From assembly GCA_015057115.1 (NCBI GenBank), contig SVEZ01000019.1, positions 1-45,978 of the forward strand: a DNA stretch of 45,978 bases, read 5' to 3'. The DNA comes from Lachnospiraceae bacterium. Lineage in GTDB: Bacteria; Bacillota; Clostridia; Lachnospirales; Lachnospiraceae. The position numbers were made by a program, and so were the translations under genes. How positions within the stretch are numbered: position 1 is the stretch's first letter; each line of letters opens with the position of its first letter. The notes beneath the pieces were generated by a model that ran no database searches, was not told where the DNA came from, and saw nothing but the letters and a program-made list of their open reading frames with translations. Positions 42,725 to 45,978 of this stretch are shown in pieces.

Positions 42725-44179
42725 ATGAAAATCAGAACACGATATGCACCAAGCCCTACAGGTAGGATGCACGTAGGAAATTTACGTTCCGCATTGTATG
42801 AGTTTTTAATTGCAAAGCATGAGGGAGGAGACTTCATGCTTCGTATTGAGGATACGGATCAGGAACGTTTTGTAGAGGGAGCTGTTGATATTATTTATCA
42901 TACCCTTGAAACTACAGGATTGAAGCATGATGAAGGCCCGGATAAGGATGGCGGATATGGTCCTTATGTACAGAGTGAACGTATGAAGACCGGCATCTAT
43001 ATGAAATATGCGAAGGAACTGGTTGAGAAGGGTGAAGCATATTACTGTTTCTGTGACAAGGAGCGTCTGGATTCCTTAAAGACAGAGATTGTAGACGGAA
43101 AAGAGATTACCGTATACGATAAGCATTGCTTAAGCCTTTCCAAGGAAGAAGTGGAGAAGAATTTGGCTGAGGGTAAGCCTTTTGTTATCCGTCAGAACAA
43201 TCCGAGAACCGGAACCACAACCTTCCATGATGAATTATATGGAGATATTACTGTAGATAACAGCGAATTGGATGATATGATTTTAATCAAATCCGATGGC
43301 TATCCTACCTACAATTTTGCCAATGTTATTGACGATCATACTATGAATATTACCCACGTGGTAAGAGGAAATGAATATCTTTCTTCTTCACCGAAATACA
43401 ATCGTCTTTACGAGGCATTTGGATGGGATGTGCCGGTATATGTGCATCTTCCTTTGATTACAGATGAGAATCATAAGAAGCTTTCCAAGAGAAGTGGACA
43501 TGCTTCTTTTGAAGATCTGTTAGAGCAGGGATTTTTGCCGGAAGCAGTAGTAAACTACATTGCTTTGTTAGGATGGAGTCCGGAAGATAATCGAGAGATT
43601 TTTTCTTTGGATGAGTTGATTAAAGAGTTTGATTATCATCGTATCAGCAAATCTCCGGCGGTATTTGATATTCAGAAGCTTCGTTGGATGAATGGCGAGT
43701 ACTTTAAGGCTATGGATCCGGAGAAGTTCTATGAGTTGGCACTTCCGTATCTGAAAGAGGTATTGAAGAAAGACTTTGATTTGAAAAAGATTGCTGGAAT
43801 GGTACAGACACGTATCGAGACCTTCTTGGATATTAAGGATCACATTGATTTCTTCGAAGCATTACCGGAATATGATATAGAAATGTACACACATAAGAAG
43901 ATGAAGACCAATGCTGAAACATCTCTTGCAGTATTAAAAGAAGTACTTCCTATTTTGGAAGGTACTGATGATTACAGCAACGATGCATTATATGAGACCC
44001 TTTGTGGATATATTTCTGAAAAAGGCTATAAGAATGGTTATGTTATGTGGCCAATTCGTACAGCCGTTTCCGGAAAGCAGATGACACCGGGTGGAGCTAC
44101 TGAATTAATGGAGCTTCTTGGAAAAGAAGAATCCATTGCCCGCATTAAGAAAGGAATCGAGAAATTAGAGAATTGCTAA
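42725..44179 (+). CDS. gltX: Glutamyl-tRNA synthetase
   Basis: Charges tRNA(Glu) with glutamate. The 484-residue class I enzyme has the HIGH-type motif in [20 protein letters not shown] (His16), ARIEDTDQ-like [23 protein letters not shown], and the KMSKS-type motif [13 protein letters not shown] (251-256). The anticodon-binding part extends to the end. The length is typical of a bacterial GluRS. Whether it also charges tRNA(Gln) (indirect route, common in Firmicutes) cannot be decided here. AAAGGAT precedes the ATG; the last codons overlap the helicase start. Confidence 0.96.
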   Translation: MKIRTRYAPSPTGRMHVGNLRSALYEFLIAKHEGGDFMLRIEDTDQERFVEGAVDIIYHTLETTGLKHDEGPDKDGGYGPYVQSERMKTGIYMKYAKELVEKGEAYYCFCDKERLDSLKTEIVDGKEITVYDKHCLSLSKEEVEKNLAEGKPFVIRQNNPRTGTTTFHDELYGDITVDNSELDDMILIKSDGYPTYNFANVIDDHTMNITHVVRGNEYLSSSPKYNRLYEAFGWDVPVYVHLPLITDENHKKLSKRSGHASFEDLLEQGFLPEAVVNYIALLGWSPEDNREIFSLDELIKEFDYHRISKSPAVFDIQKLRWMNGEYFKAMDPEKFYELALPYLKEVLKKDFDLKKIAGMVQTRIETFLDIKDHIDFFEALPEYDIEMYTHKKMKTNAETSLAVLKEVLPILEGTDDYSNDALYETLCGYISEKGYKNGYVMWPIRTAVSGKQMTPGGATELMELLGKEESIARIKKGIEKLENC

Positions 44180-45891
44180 ATTTAAATATTAAGCAGCAGG
44201 AAGCTTGTCAGCACATAGAAGGACCTCTTCTGGTGCTGGCAGCTCCCGGCAGCGGGAAAACCAAGGTGATATGCCATCGCATTCGGTATCTTACCCAAAA
44301 GGGGATTCCATCCGAAAAGATTTGCGTCATCACCTTTACCAGAAATGCGGCCCGTCATTTACGGCAGCAACTTTTATCCTTTCCCGAAGTTTCAAAAGGG
44401 GAAGAACTTCCAGGTTTCATGGGTACAATCCATGGTTTATGTTATTTCATTTTAAAACAGACAAGGCATTATCGCCCTCAAATTCTTAGTGAAAAAGAAA
44501 AACATGCAGTGATAAAAGCTCTGCTTCATAATCTTTATCCCAATATGCTGATTGATGAAGAAGTGGTGGACTCTGTTTTTTCTTCAGACATAGGAGAAAA
44601 AATAGGGGAAGCATACAGGCAGGAAAAAAGGCGGCTTGGTGTTTTGGACTACGATGATTTAATCGTAGAAACCATAAACCTACTTTTGCAAAAGCAGGAT
44701 GTACTTCATCATTGGCAGAAGGTTTATTCGTATTATATGGTGGATGAGTTTCAGGATGTAAGCAAAAAACAGTTGAAATTGCTTACGTTGCTGGGTGGTA
44801 AGAGTGCAAATATAATGGCAGTTGGGGATGATGACCAGGCAATATACGGCTTTCGAGGATCCATGCCGGGAATATTCAAGGAATTTGAAGAAGGATTTTT
44901 GCAATGTAAGAAAGTAATTCTCCACACCAATTATCGAAGTAAGGATGAGATTCTGCACTTGGCTAAAGGTTTAATTCGTCATAATGAGGTACGCTGTCCG
45001 AAAGATATGAAGGGGGTGCGCGGAAAGGGAGGGCAGGTTCTTTTGGGAAGGTTTCAAAATGAAAAAGAAGAACAGATTGCCATTCTTGCGCGGATGAAAG
45101 AGATACTCTTGACATTGCCTGAGGGAGAGAAGATTGGTGTCTTATTCAGAAAAAATTACCAGTTGGAAGCTTTTCAAAAAGTGGCTCAGGAAAGTGGGCT
45201 TTTTATAACTGATTTCGAAAGAGAAAAGCAGGATGTTATTGGGCAGATCAAGGCTTATATAGAAGTTATGATTGAACTTGAGGCAAAAAAAGAGCTTCAA
45301 CTTGAGCTGATTTTGCCGATTTTACAATGTTACCCCGAGAAAATATCGCGGTGCTACATACCGCCGGGAAAATTTTCTTTGGATAGTTGGAAAAACTTTA
45401 CAAAAGCCTGCGATAAACAGGAGCATGAGAGGGTTTGTAGGCTGGAAAGGGATATAACGATGATTAAAGAGTATGGTCCGTATCTTGGCTTAAAATATCT
45501 GTTTTATTCTTTGGGGTATCAACAGTATGCCTGCGAAAAATGGGGTAAACGAGTGAGTGGAGAAATATTAAATTCAATTTTAGTAATTGCGAAAGATGCG
45601 GAAAATTGGAAGAGACTTAAAGAGATAATAGGAGTAAATACGGAGAAAAATGAGGGGGATTCACCAGTCCAATTTATGACCATTCATGGCGCAAAGGGCT
45701 TAGAATTTCATACAGTGTTTTTACCGGATTTAAAAGATGAAGTTATTCCTGGAAAAGATAAAACAGAGGTTGAAGAGATTGAAGAGGAGAGAAGAGTTTT
45801 ATATGTAGCGATGACAAGAGCAAAAGTAAATTTATATTTAAGCTATTCCGGGGACAAGTTCTCCCGATTTATAAAAGAAACGCTGCCGTAG
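44173..45891 (+). CDS. Compact UvrD/PcrA-type superfamily 1 helicase
   Basis: A 572-residue helicase, shorter than PcrA or UvrD (about 720). The start is TTG 44173, overlapping the last 7 bases of gltX, with only a weak GAGAA site. Motifs: LAAPGSGKT (Lys29), [69 protein letters not shown] and [12 protein letters not shown], all in order and intact. The 1B and 2B subdomains are reduced, which fits the small YjcD-like group. It probably unwinds DNA 3' to 5' in repair; the specific role is unknown. It ends inside a hairpin terminator. Confidence 0.9.
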   Translation: MLNLNIKQQEACQHIEGPLLVLAAPGSGKTKVICHRIRYLTQKGIPSEKICVITFTRNAARHLRQQLLSFPEVSKGEELPGFMGTIHGLCYFILKQTRHYRPQILSEKEKHAVIKALLHNLYPNMLIDEEVVDSVFSSDIGEKIGEAYRQEKRRLGVLDYDDLIVETINLLLQKQDVLHHWQKVYSYYMVDEFQDVSKKQLKLLTLLGGKSANIMAVGDDDQAIYGFRGSMPGIFKEFEEGFLQCKKVILHTNYRSKDEILHLAKGLIRHNEVRCPKDMKGVRGKGGQVLLGRFQNEKEEQIAILARMKEILLTLPEGEKIGVLFRKNYQLEAFQKVAQESGLFITDFEREKQDVIGQIKAYIEVMIELEAKKELQLELILPILQCYPEKISRCYIPPGKFSLDSWKNFTKACDKQEHERVCRLERDITMIKEYGPYLGLKYLFYSLGYQQYACEKWGKRVSGEILNSILVIAKDAENWKRLKEIIGVNTEKNEGDSPVQFMTIHGAKGLEFHTVFLPDLKDEVIPGKDKTEVEEIEEERRVLYVAMTRAKVNLYLSYSGDKFSRFIKETLP

Positions 45892-45903
45892 CAGCGTTTC
45901 TTT
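45877..45903 (+). terminator. Terminator overlapping the helicase stop codon
   Basis: GAAACGCTGC (45877-45886) pairs exactly with GCAGCGTTTC (45891-45900) around CGTA. The stop codon TAG spans the loop and the first base of the right arm. TTT follows. Confidence 0.75.
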
Positions 45904-45919
45904 CAGAGTGTAGACAAAG

Positions 45920-45945
45920 TCCGCGGCGATTGCCGCGGATTTTTC
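45920..45945 (+). terminator. Second terminator downstream of the helicase
   Basis: TCCGCGGC (45920-45927) pairs with GCCGCGGA (45932-45939) around GATT, followed by TTTTT. The last 33 bases of the window then hold AAAAAGGAG near the right edge, probably the site of a gene that begins outside. Confidence 0.85.
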
Positions 45946-45978
45946 TCATATCAGGATATATTTTTACAAAAAGGAGTT

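Overview
The window looks like chromosomal DNA from a low-to-mid GC, spore-forming Firmicute, most likely a gut Lachnospiraceae. The evidence is a set of lineage-typical families (DUF6485, DUF4317, DUF5716/DUF5717, CotJA/B/C coat proteins), direct meso-diaminopimelate dehydrogenase, a pyruvate kinase with the extra C-terminal PEP-utiliser-like domain, AGGAGG ribosome binding sites and good TTGACA/TATAAT-type promoters. No rRNA, tRNA, CRISPR array, prophage or IS transposase was seen.

Layout. 1-1000: end of an ASCH-domain gene, a decayed or unrecognised ORF, a very short promoter-terminator unit, and the first copy of a ~145 bp repeat. 1030-3090: a Cys-rich DUF6485 protein and pyruvate kinase, followed by the second repeat copy. 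3416-6776: two secreted proteins, a papain-like protease and a transglutaminase-like protein, both with fibronectin-type modules. 6814-9794: divergent LytTR regulator and GHKL kinase with a candidate operator between them, then a secreted DUF3298-like protein. 9943-12553: an EamA transporter and an ABC_ATPase-family protein. 12748-14882: a three-gene run (YbaK/ProX, metallo-hydrolase, patatin). 14964-18569: ddh, a dCache-GGDEF protein and a methyltransferase. 18609-25469: DUF4317, malQ, then greA, hybrid histidine kinase and asparaginase. 25470-27120: three large palindromic elements around a CobD/HisC-like aminotransferase. 27193-33896: a tightly coupled four-gene cluster (DUF5717, DUF5716, TPR protein, coiled-coil membrane protein). 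34067-37803: pantothenate/CoA operon (panG-like, panB, panC, coaBC) behind a structured leader. 37923-42616: cotJABC, M20 hydrolase, glpK, short serine recombinase. 42725-45891: gltX and a compact UvrD-type helicase.

How the parts fit. Core metabolism is represented by pyk, malQ, glpK, ddh, the pan/CoA genes, ansA and gltX. Sensing is represented by a LytTR pair, a hybrid kinase and a diguanylate cyclase. The two parts least explained by known biology are the DUF5717-DUF5716-TPR-membrane cluster, whose second protein looks like an Hsp70/actin-fold protein with eroded phosphate loops, and the non-coding structured repeats (the pair around pyk and the palindromes around the aminotransferase). 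All family names come from recognising sequence motifs by eye; no search was run.
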